From assembly GCF_002699205.1 (NCBI RefSeq), contig NZ_PABT01000014.1:496001-560000 (forward strand): DNA of 64,000 nucleotides, given 5' to 3'. The first letter of the stretch is position 1; every line of letters starts with the position of its first letter. Both the position numbers and the translations under genes were made by a program. This DNA is from Allomuricauda sp. (GTDB lineage Bacteria > Bacteroidota > Bacteroidia > Flavobacteriales > Flavobacteriaceae). Below are positions 28,839-38,032 of the stretch, piece after piece. The notes beneath the pieces were generated by a model, which searched no databases, had not been told where the DNA came from, and was given only the letters and a program-made list of their open reading frames with translations.

Positions 28839-29768
28839 TTATTTGGAGATTAGGTCCAATGAGTGGTTTTTGTCCTTTTTTAATTGTTCTTTAAGTTCTT
28901 CAATGGAATTGAACTTATGTTCGTCCCGGATACGATGCAATAATTGTACCTGTATCTTTTTTCCGTAAAGGTTTCCCTCGAACTCAAAAAAATTGACCTC
29001 TATACTTTTTTGGGACCCGTCTACGGTGGGGTTGAACCCGATGTTCATCATTCCATGGTAATCCTTGCCGTCAAGATTGCTTTTGACTACGTAGGCACCG
29101 TTTTTTGGAATAAGTTTATAGGCTTCGGCAATATGAAGGTTAGCGGTTGGAAAACCAAACCCTTTTCCCAAGCCTTTTCCTTTTTTTACGGTTCCGGTGA
29201 GCATATAGGGATAACTTAAATAACTATTGGCTGTTTCCACATCACCTTCCAAAAGTGCTTTTCTGATTTTTGTGGAGCTCACAGATACATCATCGATTTC
29301 TTGGGCGGGAATTTCTTCCACTTCAAAATCGAAGGTGTTTCCAAAAGAAATCAGGTCCTGGATATTGGCGTTCCTATTGCGACCAAACCTGTGGTCGTAA
29401 CCAATGATTATTTTTTTTGCCTTTAAATTATTGATCAAGATATCCCGAACAAAATCAATGGCAGAAAGCCTTGAAAACTCTTTGGTGAAGGGGTGTATGA
29501 TCAAATAGTCCAGCCCCAATGTTTCCAAAATCTGTTTTTTTTCCTCGAGCGTGTTCAATAGTTTTATGTCCAAATCTTTTTGCAATACCATGCGCGGATG
29601 GGGGAAAAAAGTGAGCACTGCGGACTTTAATCCTGTGTTTTTGGCATTGTTTGTGAGGCGTTCCAATATCTTGCGGTGACCAAGGTGCACACCATCAAAA
29701 GTACCGATGGTTACCACCGTTTGGTGTGGAACGTCCTTAAAATGAGAAATGTTTTGGATTGCTTCCAA
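28839..29768 (-). CDS. ribF: Bifunctional riboflavin kinase/FAD synthetase
   Basis: This 309-residue enzyme makes FMN and FAD from riboflavin. The N-terminal nucleotidyltransferase domain has TIGTFDGVHLGHRKIL (about residues 20-35), GYDHRFGRNRNANI near 123 and SSTKIRKALLEGD near 166. The C-terminal flavokinase domain starts about residue 185 (GKGLGKGFGFPTANL), and NIGFNPTVDGS follows. The start is a TTG at 29768; no in-frame ATG lies upstream within the 57-base divergent gap. It is followed without spacing by the HTTM gene. Confidence 0.95.
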   Translation of the reverse strand: MEAIQNISHFKDVPHQTVVTIGTFDGVHLGHRKILERLTNNAKNTGLKSAVLTFFPHPRMVLQKDLDIKLLNTLEEKKQILETLGLDYLIIHPFTKEFSRLSAIDFVRDILINNLKAKKIIIGYDHRFGRNRNANIQDLISFGNTFDFEVEEIPAQEIDDVSVSSTKIRKALLEGDVETANSYLSYPYMLTGTVKKGKGLGKGFGFPTANLHIAEAYKLIPKNGAYVVKSNLDGKDYHGMMNIGFNPTVDGSQKSIEVNFFEFEGNLYGKKIQVQLLHRIRDEHKFNSIEELKEQLKKDKNHSLDLISK

Positions 29769-29792
29769 CTGATCAAGAAATAAAAAAAGGCT

Positions 29793-29800
29793 TACATTTG
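29793..29800 (+). promoter_or_regulatory. Promoter -7 element of the metallopeptidase operon
   Basis: TACATTTG, a full match to TAnnTTTG, 25 bases before the ATG at 29826. CTG 21 bases upstream is a partial -33 match. The whole divergent gap with ribF is only 57 bases. Confidence 0.55.
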
Positions 29801-29825
29801 AAATTATACTATGCCCTAACCGAGT

Positions 29826-32800
29826 ATGAAAGCTAAGTTACATCTAGTTTTTTCAATAACCATATTTTTTAGCTGCTTTTGCATTTACGGGCAGCAAGGA
29901 TATTGGAAAAAAGTTCCCAAACCAACCAATCTGCACAGTGCATCTTTAAAGGATATCTCTAGCGCAAAGAGCGTATTTTCATTGGAAAAGGATGTTTTTT
30001 CCAAAAGGTTGAAATCTTTTTCAACCAACAAGGGGGGCAAACAAGTGGTATATCTTCCTAATAGTAATGGGGACGTGGTTCTGTTTACGTTAAAAGAGAC
30101 TTCGGTATTGCATCCCGACCTTGCCAAGAAATATCCCAACATAAAATCTTATACGGGAGTTAGTTCCGATGGAAGGTACAAAGTGAAGCTGAGTAGTTCC
30201 CACAAAGGTTTGCAGACCATGGTTGTGGATCTAAAGAACAATAAAAAGGCTTTTATGGAACCCGTTTCCGATACATCGGGCACCTATGTGCTTTATGATC
30301 AAGAAGCCAGCCTTTCCTCAAAAATGAATTTTATCTGTGAGACGGGCAAAGACCTATATGCGACAGAAAATAAATCATCGGGGACAAGTGAAAAAACCAT
30401 TGTTCCGTTGGTTGATGGGCAAGTACTTCGGAAATATAGGATTGCGGTCTCCGCTTCTGGGGAATATACCGAAGCAATGGGGGGTACCGTGGAAGATGCC
30501 TTAGCGGCTATAAACGCGACGATTACAAGGGTAAATGAAGTTTTTGAGACAGATTTGGGGGTTACTCTCGAGCTTATTGCCGATAACGATCTTATTATTT
30601 TTACCAATGCGAATACCGATCCCTATGATGATTCCTTAAATGCTGAGGTACAGGCAACGATAACCTCTATTATAGGCGAGGAAAACTACGATGTAGGTCA
30701 CCTTTTTCATAAGGTGGATGAAGGAGAGGATAACGGTAATGCTGGTTTTATCGGTTCTGTCTGTGTGGACAACAGGAAGGGGAGTGGTTTTTCTTCGGCA
30801 TTTAATCCACAGGGCGATGTGTTCGATTTGGATTATGTGGCCCACGAACTTGGTCACCAATTCGGTGCCAATCATACGTGGTCGTTCGAGTCTGAAGGTA
30901 CAGGTGTGCAAGCCGAACCAGGTAGTGGAACCACTATTATGGGATATGCCGGAATCGTAGGCGATAATAATGTGGCGGCCCATGGTGATGATTATTTTCA
31001 CTATAACAGTATACTTCAAATAGCCACTTATTTGGAAACTACATCATGTGGACAAACCGAAGCATTGGTCAATTCTCCACCGGTACTTACCCCTGTGGAT
31101 GATTACACCATACCGAAGGGCACTGCATTTGTTCTGGAAGGTAATGCCACAGATCCTGACGTTGGGGATGTGCTGACCTATACGTGGGAACAAATAGATG
31201 ATGGTTTGGTAACAGTCTCATCTTTTGGCCCCTCAAACCCCAGTGGTGCAAATTTTAGATCGCTTCCACCGAGTACAGATCCGGCGCGGTATTTTCCTAA
31301 GTTATCGGAAGTAGCCCAAGGAAACCTGACACAAACCAATCCGTCAATTGGGGACGCTTGGGAAACTGTTTCCGAAATAGAGCGAAGCTTCACTTTTGCG
31401 TGTACCGTTCGTGACAATGCAGAGGGTGGTGGACAAGTGGTTTCGGATGTGTTGGAAGTAGATGTGGTCAAAGCAGCGGGACCTTTTGTGGTTACCTCGC
31501 AAACGAGCAATGAAATTTATGCGGCGGGCTCGATTCAAGAAGTTACATGGGATGTGGCCAATACCGATATCGCGCCCGTGAATGCCCAAACAGTGGATAT
31601 TTTTCTATCCTTGGATGGGGGGCTCACTTTTCCTATTACGCTTTTGGAAGATACACTTAATGATGGCTCCGAGAAAATACTTTTGCCAGGGGATGTGACA
31701 ACCGCTGCACGGATTATGGTCAAGGCGAGCGATAATATATTTTTTGCGGTCAATTCTTCCGACTTTACGATAGAAGAATCAAAAGTGGTGTTGAGTTTTG
31801 AAGAACTGACCTATGAGGTGTGTCAACCGGATGATATTGTTATTCCATTTGTTTACGAAACTTACGGAGGGTTCAATGAAAACTCCACCTTCTCTGCGAA
31901 TTTGCCGGCAGGTTTGTCCGCTAATTTTTCTCCTTCTGAGGAAAGTGCAAACAATACTGGGGTAGATTTGACATTGTCCAATACCGATGCAGTTGCACCA
32001 GGTGTGTATGATATTACGGTTACTTCCACTTCAGCATCGGTGACCAAGAGTGTGGTTTTGTCACTTCAGGTCCAAGACGGAACCTTTTCGGACGTAACCT
32101 TACTTTCACCCATCAATGGGGAAGGAGGCGTTTCATTGGATACAGAACTTAATTGGGAAGAAGACCCCTTGTACTCCAGTTTTGATGTGGAAGTGGCCAC
32201 GGATGCTGGATTTGTCAATATTGTGGAATCTGCTACAGTTCCATTCACTTATTACAAAACGTCCAATTTAGAAGCCGAAACGGAATACTTTTGGAGAGTG
32301 AGACCGAGCAATGGATGTGGGACAGGAACTTTTGGGACCGCATTCAATTTTATTACATCCCAAGTGGATTGCAAGAACAAGGAGCCCAGTGATCTGCCCA
32401 TTACCATTCCATCCTCGGGCACATCAACGATCACAACATCGGTACTTTTCCTTGAAGACTTGCCCGTTTCGGATGTAAATGTGAACTTGGAATTAGATCA
32501 TACCTATTTGGAGGATTTGATCATCACACTTATATCCCCTTCGGGCACGGAAGTAACCTTGATTTCGAATACTTGTGGGGATTTAAACAATATTAATGCA
32601 ATTTTTGATGATGACGGAGACCCTATTGAATGTACAGGGAGCCCTGCGATTTCTGGATCGGTTACACCGCTAGGTTCTTTGGCCTCGTTAAAAGGCGAAT
32701 CAATTTTGGGGGAATGGACATTGGAAATAGAAGACACCGCTGCAGGTGACGGGGGATCATTGATCGGTTTTTCTTTGGATATGTGCGTGGAGGGAGCTTA

Positions 32801-33620
32801 TCGACCGGATGAGGATGAGGATGGAGTGTTCGATGATGGGGATGATCTATGTCTGGGTACTCCCAAAGGTGTTGAAGTGGACACCAATGGATGTGCGATC
32901 TATAGGTTCGCTTCCGATAATTTTGAGATTGAAATAGAAAGTGAAACCTGTCGGACCAGTAATAATGGGACGATTACAATAACACCTTTTGACACATCCA
33001 TAACCTATACGGCAGTTCTGGATGGCGCTGAAGGCACACAATCCGTGGATTTTACGGATTCCCAAACGTTTGATAATTTAACGGCGGGCGAATATTCTCT
33101 TTGCATTACCGGAACCAATGGTTTGATCACCTACCAAGAAGTATGTTTCAATGCAGTGATTACCCAACCCGACGAACTGGATATTGATGCTTTGGTAGAT
33201 TCCGGTATTGTTACGGTTGATTTAAGTGGAGCTACATTTTACAACGTTGAACTAAACGGATTGGTAACACAAACAGAAGATTCAAAGGTCCAACTAGATT
33301 TGCAGGAAGGAAAGAATGTCTTGAGGGTCTATTCCAACCTTCCTTGTCAAGGTGTGGTGGAAAAAACGTTGTTCTATTCCTCCAGGCCGATCCTTTCCCC
33401 AAATCCAGTGGAAACTGTGACCGAAGTTTATTTGGGAGGGTATCAAGGAGATGTTTTGCTACAAATATTTACCGCTAACGGTAGGCTTGTACTGACCGAT
33501 CATAGAACAGTTTATGGTGAAAACCTTCAGTTGGACTTGTCCAATCTTTCTAAAGGGATTTATTATCTCAGTATGGAAAAAGCTGGGGCAAAAGAAATGT
33601 TTAAACTCGTAAAAAAATGA
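29826..33620 (+). CDS. Secreted reprolysin-like zinc metallopeptidase with P-domain and T9SS type A sorting tail
   Basis: This 1264-residue exported protein starts with a signal peptide (LVFSITIFFSCFCIYGQQ). The metzincin zinc site HELGHQFGANH spans residues 340-350, followed by the Met-turn candidate TIMGYAG near 367. After the catalytic domain come Ig/FN3-like segments at about 420-520 and 750-840. A proprotein-convertase P-domain at about 860-980 (LEDLIITLISPSGTEVTLI) follows, then a thrombospondin type 3-like acidic stretch (DEDEDGVFDDGDD). The last about 75 residues are a T9SS type A tail (SPNPVETVTEVYLGGY...GIYYLSMEKAGAKE). It probably degrades extracellular protein. It is coupled to the following lipoprotein. 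Confidence 0.9.
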   Translation: MKAKLHLVFSITIFFSCFCIYGQQGYWKKVPKPTNLHSASLKDISSAKSVFSLEKDVFSKRLKSFSTNKGGKQVVYLPNSNGDVVLFTLKETSVLHPDLAKKYPNIKSYTGVSSDGRYKVKLSSSHKGLQTMVVDLKNNKKAFMEPVSDTSGTYVLYDQEASLSSKMNFICETGKDLYATENKSSGTSEKTIVPLVDGQVLRKYRIAVSASGEYTEAMGGTVEDALAAINATITRVNEVFETDLGVTLELIADNDLIIFTNANTDPYDDSLNAEVQATITSIIGEENYDVGHLFHKVDEGEDNGNAGFIGSVCVDNRKGSGFSSAFNPQGDVFDLDYVAHELGHQFGANHTWSFESEGTGVQAEPGSGTTIMGYAGIVGDNNVAAHGDDYFHYNSILQIATYLETTSCGQTEALVNSPPVLTPVDDYTIPKGTAFVLEGNATDPDVGDVLTYTWEQIDDGLVTVSSFGPSNPSGANFRSLPPSTDPARYFPKLSEVAQGNLTQTNPSIGDAWETVSEIERSFTFACTVRDNAEGGGQVVSDVLEVDVVKAAGPFVVTSQTSNEIYAAGSIQEVTWDVANTDIAPVNAQTVDIFLSLDGGLTFPITLLEDTLNDGSEKILLPGDVTTAARIMVKASDNIFFAVNSSDFTIEESKVVLSFEELTYEVCQPDDIVIPFVYETYGGFNENSTFSANLPAGLSANFSPSEESANNTGVDLTLSNTDAVAPGVYDITVTSTSASVTKSVVLSLQVQDGTFSDVTLLSPINGEGGVSLDTELNWEEDPLYSSFDVEVATDAGFVNIVESATVPFTYYKTSNLEAETEYFWRVRPSNGCGTGTFGTAFNFITSQVDCKNKEPSDLPITIPSSGTSTITTSVLFLEDLPVSDVNVNLELDHTYLEDLIITLISPSGTEVTLISNTCGDLNNINAIFDDDGDPIECTGSPAISGSVTPLGSLASLKGESILGEWTLEIEDTAAGDGGSLIGFSLDMCVEGAYRPDEDEDGVFDDGDDLCLGTPKGVEVDTNGCAIYRFASDNFEIEIESETCRTSNNGTITITPFDTSITYTAVLDGAEGTQSVDFTDSQTFDNLTAGEYSLCITGTNGLITYQEVCFNAVITQPDELDIDALVDSGIVTVDLSGATFYNVELNGLVTQTEDSKVQLDLQEGKNVLRVYSNLPCQGVVEKTLFYSSRPILSPNPVETVTEVYLGGYQGDVLLQIFTANGRLVLTDHRTVYGENLQLDLSNLSKGIYYLSMEKAGAKEMFKLVKK

Positions 33621-34303
33621 CCAGGAATTTAATTTGGCTGTCCGTATTGGTTTTGTTGGTTTCGTGTGGGGGCAATGATGACGCACCCCCAGTTCCGGAA
33701 GGAGCCACATTGGTTTTTCCTGAGGAAAACTCCGAGTGTACCACTGGAATAGATGTCAATCAAACGTCCACACAGATTACCTTTCGATGGATGGCATCCG
33801 ATAATACGGACAGGTATACACTGAACGTGGTAAACCTGGATACCAATGTCCCTCAGAATATATCCACAACATCAACATCGGCAAGTCTTACCATTGCCAA
33901 AGGAACGCCATTTTCGTGGTCTGTAACATCTCAGAACTCAGCTTCTGACCAAGTGGCGACCAGTGAAACCTGGTTGTTCTACAATGCTGGGTCGCAAACC
34001 ACTTACGCACCATTTCCAGCACAATTGGTCAAACCAGCTTCGGGGGCCACTGTACAAAAGGATATTGCCAATGAAGTACTTTTGGAGTGGTCCGGGGCAG
34101 ATGTGGACAATGATATTGATTCTTTTGAAGTGTTTTTCTCAGATGTGAACCCACCAACTACCTCTGTGGGAATAACGGATTCAACTACCATGGAATTGTC
34201 CGTTGATGTAATATCTGGCGAGGTATATTATTGGAAAGTGGTGACAACCGATTTGGAGGGCAATACCTCAGATTCGGGGGTGTTCGACTTTAAAGTGTTC
34301 TAA
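33617..34303 (+). CDS. Surface lipoprotein with two FN3-like domains
   Basis: This 228-residue protein has a lipoprotein signal peptide ending LLVSC followed by GGNDDAPP. That acidic stretch after Cys resembles the flavobacterial lipoprotein export signal, so surface exposure is likely. Two FN3-like units follow: FPEENSECTTGIDVN...FRWMASDNTDRYTL and KPASGATVQKDIANEVLLEWSGAD. The start overlaps the metallopeptidase stop as ATGA (33617-33620), implying coordinated expression, perhaps as an anchor or inhibitor for the enzyme. That role is inference only. It converges on pth with a 5-base gap. Confidence 0.78.
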   Translation: MTRNLIWLSVLVLLVSCGGNDDAPPVPEGATLVFPEENSECTTGIDVNQTSTQITFRWMASDNTDRYTLNVVNLDTNVPQNISTTSTSASLTIAKGTPFSWSVTSQNSASDQVATSETWLFYNAGSQTTYAPFPAQLVKPASGATVQKDIANEVLLEWSGADVDNDIDSFEVFFSDVNPPTTSVGITDSTTMELSVDVISGEVYYWKVVTTDLEGNTSDSGVFDFKVF

Positions 34304-34308
34304 ATTTG

Positions 34309-34938
34309 CTATTTGCCATTGAATTGGTTCATGGTGTTTTTAGCACCGGCAAACACAAATGAGCGTATAAGATCGGTAGATTTTTTTAAGCGTTCAGGCA
34401 TTGCTGTTTGTTGTTCATCATCCCATTTGCCCAAAACATAATCCACCTGTTTGCCTTTACTGAAATTGGATCCAACACCAAATCTAAAGCGATTGTACTT
34501 AGTGGTCTGTAGAACGTTTTGGATATCCTTCAACCCATTATGGCCACCATCACTTCCTTTACCTTTGAGACGTATAGATCCAAAAGGTAGATTGATATCA
34601 TCCGTAATGATCAATATATTGTCCAAACTTATATTTTCCTTATCCATCCAATATTTTACAGCCTTTCCGCTCAGGTTCATGTAGGTGGATGGTTTTAGGC
34701 AGAGGACACTTTTTCCTTTGTATTTAAAAGTGGCCACAGCTCCCAATTTGGCATTTTCAAAGGTAAAGCCCTCTTGTGCTGCCAAAAAATCAAGGATTTT
34801 GAAACCTATATTGTGGCGGGTATTCTCATATTCAGGTCCAATATTTCCAAGACCAACAATCAAAAATTTTTTCATGGGGTCGGTTTCTTTCAGTAATTGT
34901 TTTGATGTACCAAAAAGCTTATGGATAAAGTTGAGCAT
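34309..34938 (-). CDS. pth: Peptidyl-tRNA hydrolase
   Basis: This is a 209-residue protein; the core begins KKFLIVGLGNIGPEYENTRHNIGF, with catalytic His in the RHNIG motif, then STYMNLSGKAVKYW and GSDGGHNGLKDI. Pth recycles peptidyl-tRNA in the cytoplasm. An alternative start is the ATG at 34875 (MKKFLIVGLGN); the 21-residue leader (LNFIHKLFGTSKQ) is common in Flavobacteriia, so the longer form is kept. It forms the conserved prs-rplY-pth order but is separated from rplY by a terminator. Confidence 0.95.
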   Translation of the reverse strand: MLNFIHKLFGTSKQLLKETDPMKKFLIVGLGNIGPEYENTRHNIGFKILDFLAAQEGFTFENAKLGAVATFKYKGKSVLCLKPSTYMNLSGKAVKYWMDKENISLDNILIITDDINLPFGSIRLKGKGSDGGHNGLKDIQNVLQTTKYNRFRFGVGSNFSKGKQVDYVLGKWDDEQQTAMPERLKKSTDLIRSFVFAGAKNTMNQFNGK

Positions 34939-34959
34939 CTGTTGTGTTCCATTTGTCTA

Positions 34960-35007
34960 AAAATACAAAAGCATCCCAAATTTTTACCAGAGTAAAAAAG
35001 GGATGCT
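34960..35007 (-). terminator. Intrinsic terminator after rplY
   Basis: On the minus strand AGCATCCC (35007-35000) pairs with GGGATGCT (34977-34970), with an inner TTTTTAC/GTAAAAA pairing, followed by TTTGTATTTTT. It starts 22 bases past the rplY stop. Confidence 0.8.
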
Positions 35008-35028
35008 CTTGTTGGGCCTTCAAAGTGC

Positions 35029-35661
35029 TTACTCCGCGGCTTCGGCTTCTGGAGCCTCAGCGGCAGCTTCACCTTCTACACCTTCTTCATCTTCTTCGAT
35101 ATCGTCATCAACAGAAGTTCTAGAAGCTTTAACCTGTACAATAGCAGTGCTATCTGGGTGCAAGAACGTATAGTTGTCGTTTAGAATGCTTTCTACTGCA
35201 ATCGTTTGACCAATTCTTAGTTTAGAAATGTCAATGGTGATAAAATCAGGAAGCAGATTAGGGAGTGCCTTGATCGAAAGTTTTCTTTTCCTGAAAAGTA
35301 AACGTCCACCATTTCGTACACCTGGAGAATTTCCTTCCAAACGTACTGGAATTTCCATGGTGACCGGTTTGTCCTCGAACAACTGGTAGAAATCAATGTG
35401 AAGGATTCTATCGGTTACAGGGTGAAATTGGATATCCTGCAATACGGCGTCAAATTTTTGACCATCCTCCAATTCAATTACCGCAGTGTAGGCATTTGGG
35501 GTGTACACCAGGTCTTTGAATGCTATTTCATCAGCTGAAAAATGAACTGGTTTATCCCCTCCGTACAGTACGCAAGGGACCTTTCCAGCATTACGTAAGG
35601 CTTTGGTTGATGCCTTGCCCACGCTTTCTCTTTGGGATCCTTTGATTGTAATTGACTTCAT
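35029..35661 (-). CDS. rplY: 50S ribosomal protein L25/general stress protein Ctc
   Basis: This 210-residue long-form L25 (CTC type) binds 5S rRNA. The N-terminal domain starts [18 protein letters not shown], with [15 protein letters not shown], and the central TL5-like beta domain includes [16 protein letters not shown]. It ends in a very acidic Ala/Glu tail (from EEDEEGVEG), a common feature of the Bacteroidota version. It lies 19 bases below prs and is co-transcribed with it. Confidence 0.95.
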   Translation of the reverse strand: MKSITIKGSQRESVGKASTKALRNAGKVPCVLYGGDKPVHFSADEIAFKDLVYTPNAYTAVIELEDGQKFDAVLQDIQFHPVTDRILHIDFYQLFEDKPVTMEIPVRLEGNSPGVRNGGRLLFRKRKLSIKALPNLLPDFITIDISKLRIGQTIAVESILNDNYTFLHPDSTAIVQVKASRTSVDDDIEEDEEGVEGEAAAEAPEAEAAE

Positions 35662-35680
35662 TGTTATATATTAAATTGAT

Positions 35681-36622
35681 TTACATTAAAAATTTTGAAG
35701 ATATTGACGTGTTGTGATGCACTCTGTGCATTACATCGGCAAACAGATCGGCACAGGTCAATACCTTTATTTTTTCTTTATTATGATCTACTGGAATGGA
35801 ATCGCTAATGATCAATTCCGTTAAATCGGATTTTTCTATTTTTTCGTATGCATTGCCTGAAAGCAATCCATGGGTTGTTACGGCCCGTACACTTTCCGCT
35901 CCCCTTTCCATCATCAAGTCGGCTGCCTTTGTAAGTGTGCCGGCAGTATCGACCATATCATCCACCAAAACCACATTTTTGCCCTTTACATCACCGATCA
36001 GCTCCATGTGGGAAATTACATTTGCTTTGGCCCTTTGCTTGTAACAGATGACCACATCACATTCCAGTGCCTTTGAATAGGCGTAGGCCCTTTTGGAGCC
36101 ACCCATATCTGGGGACGCTATACAGAGGTTGTCCAAATTCAAACCTCTTAAATAGGGCAAGAACAATGTGGAGGCAAACAGATGGTCTACCGGTTTTTCA
36201 AAGAAACCTTGGATTTGGTCTGCGTGCAAATCCATGGTGATAATCCTTGTGGCACCAGCGGTTTCCAACATTTTGGCCACTAATTTTGCGGCAATGGGAA
36301 CACGTGGTTTGTCCTTTCTATCTTGTCTGGCCCATCCAAAGTAAGGTATAACGGCGGTAATGTGCCTAGCGGAAGCTCTTTTGGCAGCGTCCAGCATCAA
36401 CAACATTTCCATTAAGTTTTCGGAACTTGGATTGGTGGAACCAATGATAAAAATTCGTGCTCCTCGAATGGATTCTTCAAACGAAGGCTGAAACTCACCA
36501 TCGCTATATCTTGAGAATTGGACTTTTCCCAATTCTGCACCATAAGAAGCAGCGATTTTTTTGCCCAGTGCAACACTTTGGGTGCATGCAAAAATTTTAG
36601 GTTCCGGAACTTGATAGGCCAT
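35681..36622 (-). CDS. prs: Ribose-phosphate pyrophosphokinase
   Basis: This 313-residue enzyme makes PRPP from ribose 5-phosphate and ATP, feeding purine, pyrimidine, His, Trp and NAD synthesis. The ATP-binding region (PYFGWARQDRKDKPRVPIAAK, near residue 95), the metal/flexible site MDLHADQIQGFF near 130 and the PRPP-binding loop VLVDDMVDTAGTL near 218 are all intact. The length is standard. The promoter TAAATTTG lies 51 bases upstream. Confidence 0.96.
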   Translation of the reverse strand: MAYQVPEPKIFACTQSVALGKKIAASYGAELGKVQFSRYSDGEFQPSFEESIRGARIFIIGSTNPSSENLMEMLLMLDAAKRASARHITAVIPYFGWARQDRKDKPRVPIAAKLVAKMLETAGATRIITMDLHADQIQGFFEKPVDHLFASTLFLPYLRGLNLDNLCIASPDMGGSKRAYAYSKALECDVVICYKQRAKANVISHMELIGDVKGKNVVLVDDMVDTAGTLTKAADLMMERGAESVRAVTTHGLLSGNAYEKIEKSDLTELIISDSIPVDHNKEKIKVLTCADLFADVMHRVHHNTSISSKFLM

Positions 36623-36672
36623 TACAAACTCTTGTTAACTAGCGTTTTAAAGTGGTTTTAAATAAAGAGGTG

Positions 36673-36680
36673 CAAATTTA
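36673..36680 (-). promoter_or_regulatory. Promoter -7 element of prs-rplY
   Basis: The minus strand reads TAAATTTG, a full match to TAnnTTTG, with TTTA about 18-19 bases upstream as a partial -33. The predicted leader is about 43 bases. Confidence 0.55.
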
Positions 36681-36720
36681 AGAATTAAATCGGGTTGCTA
36701 AAGGATAAATGAAAGTATTT

Positions 36721-36754
36721 TTTGGTGATAAATAAAAATATTTTTTTAGCTTTG
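36721..36754 (+). promoter_or_regulatory. Promoter of tRNA-Leu
   Basis: TTTG (36721-36724), 22 bases (slightly long), then TAGCTTTG (36747-36754), a full -7 match. The mature tRNA begins 28 bases further on. Confidence 0.6.
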
Positions 36755-36782
36755 CACTCGCATTAAAAATGTGGCACCAATT

Positions 36783-36864
36783 GCCTTGGTGGCGGAACTG
36801 GTAGACGCGCTGGATTCAAAATCCAGTTCCTTCGGGAGTGAGGGTTCGATTCCCTCCCAAGGTA
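36783..36864 (+). tRNA. tRNA-Leu (anticodon CAA)
   Basis: An 82-base class II tRNA. The acceptor arms are GCCTTGG and CCAAGGT with discriminator A; the first pair is G-U. The D-arm contains AACTGGTAGAC, and the anticodon stem CTGGA/TCCAG encloses loop TTCAAAA, so the anticodon is CAA (36817-36819), reading UUG. A long variable arm (TTCCTTCGGGAGT) and T-arm GAGGG-TTCGATT-CCCTC follow. CCA is not encoded. A strong terminator follows. Confidence 0.95.
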
Positions 36865-36873
36865 CAAAAGGGA

Positions 36874-36904
36874 AAGGCCGAGATTTACTTCTCGGCCTTT
36901 TTTT
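36874..36904 (+). terminator. Intrinsic terminator of tRNA-Leu
   Basis: GGCCGAGA (36876-36883), 6-base loop, TCTCGGCC (36890-36897), then seven T. A-residues before the stem lengthen it. Confidence 0.92.
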
Positions 36905-36953
36905 ATTTTTGATGGTATGGTAAGTGTTATAGATGTGACTTCACGGATAATTT

Positions 36954-37619
36954 CTAGATGACGGCATCGTTCCCGATTATTTTAAAAAAATCCTGTCTGT
37001 TTTTTTCGTTTTCGAAACATCCGCCGTACTCAATGGTGGTAGTAAAACTATTTTTATCTTTTATACCCCTTGATGAAACACAGAGATGTTTTGCCGAAAC
37101 CATAACGATTACATCATCGGTTCCCAAAGCTTCTTGAAGTTCTTTTAAAACTTGAAGGGATAATCTCTCCTGAACCTGTGGACGGTGGGCATAGTAATCC
37201 ACCAACCTATTGATTTTAGAAAGTCCAATTACTTTATCTTTTGGAACATAGGCAATATGGGCATGGCCCGTAATAGGTAAAAAATGATGTTCGCAAGAAG
37301 AGTCGATGGTTATGTTTTGTTCCACCAACATTTTTTTATAACCGTACTTGTTTTCAAAAACGGATAATTTTGGTTTGTTTTTGGGGTTTAATCCATAAAA
37401 TAGCTCTTTGACATACATTTTGGCAAAACGATATGGTGTGCCGGATAAACTATCATCGTTTAGGTTCAGACCCAATTCCTCCATTATTTTTCCAAAATGG
37501 TACCGAATATTTTTAATTTTCTCTTCATCCGTTTTTTCAAACGCATCTGCACGTAAAGGTGTTTCAACACTGGTCGAAATATGATTGTCACCTATAATTT
37601 CAATTTTGTCTTTATCCAT
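36954..37619 (-). CDS. folE: GTP cyclohydrolase I (FolE type)
   Basis: This is a 221-residue protein from the ATG at 37619; an ATG at 37640 would add seven residues and overlap merC further. The zinc ligands are in SSCEHHFLP near residue 110 and AKHLCVSSRG near 182, and GLSKINRLVDYYAHRPQVQERL is the catalytic core. It opens the guanine ring of GTP to make dihydroneopterin triphosphate for folate. The start overlaps the merC stop by 8 bases. Placement behind a heavy-metal membrane protein and a palindromic operator suggests a metal-regulated paralogue, with a housekeeping copy elsewhere (inference). Confidence 0.92.
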   Translation of the reverse strand: MDKDKIEIIGDNHISTSVETPLRADAFEKTDEEKIKNIRYHFGKIMEELGLNLNDDSLSGTPYRFAKMYVKELFYGLNPKNKPKLSVFENKYGYKKMLVEQNITIDSSCEHHFLPITGHAHIAYVPKDKVIGLSKINRLVDYYAHRPQVQERLSLQVLKELQEALGTDDVIVMVSAKHLCVSSRGIKDKNSFTTTIEYGGCFENEKNRQDFFKIIGNDAVI

Positions 37620-38016
37620 TTTTGGTACAACATTTATCATTTTTACATTGACAATACCTTAAATTGTATATATGTAGAGCTGCTAGGGCAAAGCCATTCA
37701 GGTAAATAAAGGTTTCAGATATGTGTGCCCAATGAAGTTTTTCATTCATTATCAACAATAGCAAAAGAAACCAACTTGCCCATAATGCAAATCTCATATA
37801 ACTTTTTGATGTGTTTTTGACCGAACGTATCACTGCAAAAAAGGAAACCATAAGAAATAAGAAATCCATCCCTGTCCACCAGACAGGGGCAATATCATGG
37901 TGATCCAAAACCGATGTATGTGCTACAAAAATAAATGGTGTTGCAATACAGTGAACTACGCAAAGACTGCTAACAAGTGCCCCAATAATGTCAGGTTTGG
38001 TTATGGTCAATCCCAT
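37612..38016 (-). CDS. MerC-domain membrane protein
   Basis: This 134-residue protein has four hydrophobic helices. It starts KPDIIGALVSSLCVVHCIATPFIF, and the Cys-x-x-x-His-Cys pattern in the first helix is the MerC metal site. It ends in a Cys-rich tail (YCQCKNDKCCTKNG) that could bind metal. MerC proteins move Hg2+ in mer operons, but stand-alone flavobacterial members lie in zinc or copper contexts without merA/merR, as here. It is first in an operon with folE and has the best promoter/operator in the window just upstream. Confidence 0.85.
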   Translation of the reverse strand: MGLTITKPDIIGALVSSLCVVHCIATPFIFVAHTSVLDHHDIAPVWWTGMDFLFLMVSFFAVIRSVKNTSKSYMRFALWASWFLLLLLIMNEKLHWAHISETFIYLNGFALAALHIYNLRYCQCKNDKCCTKNG

Positions 38017-38032
38017 TTTAAATTAGAATAAA

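Noticed and set aside
37612..38016. Mercury resistance operon
   Set aside because: merC stands without merR, merA, merT or merP; the partner is folE, so another metal context is more likely.
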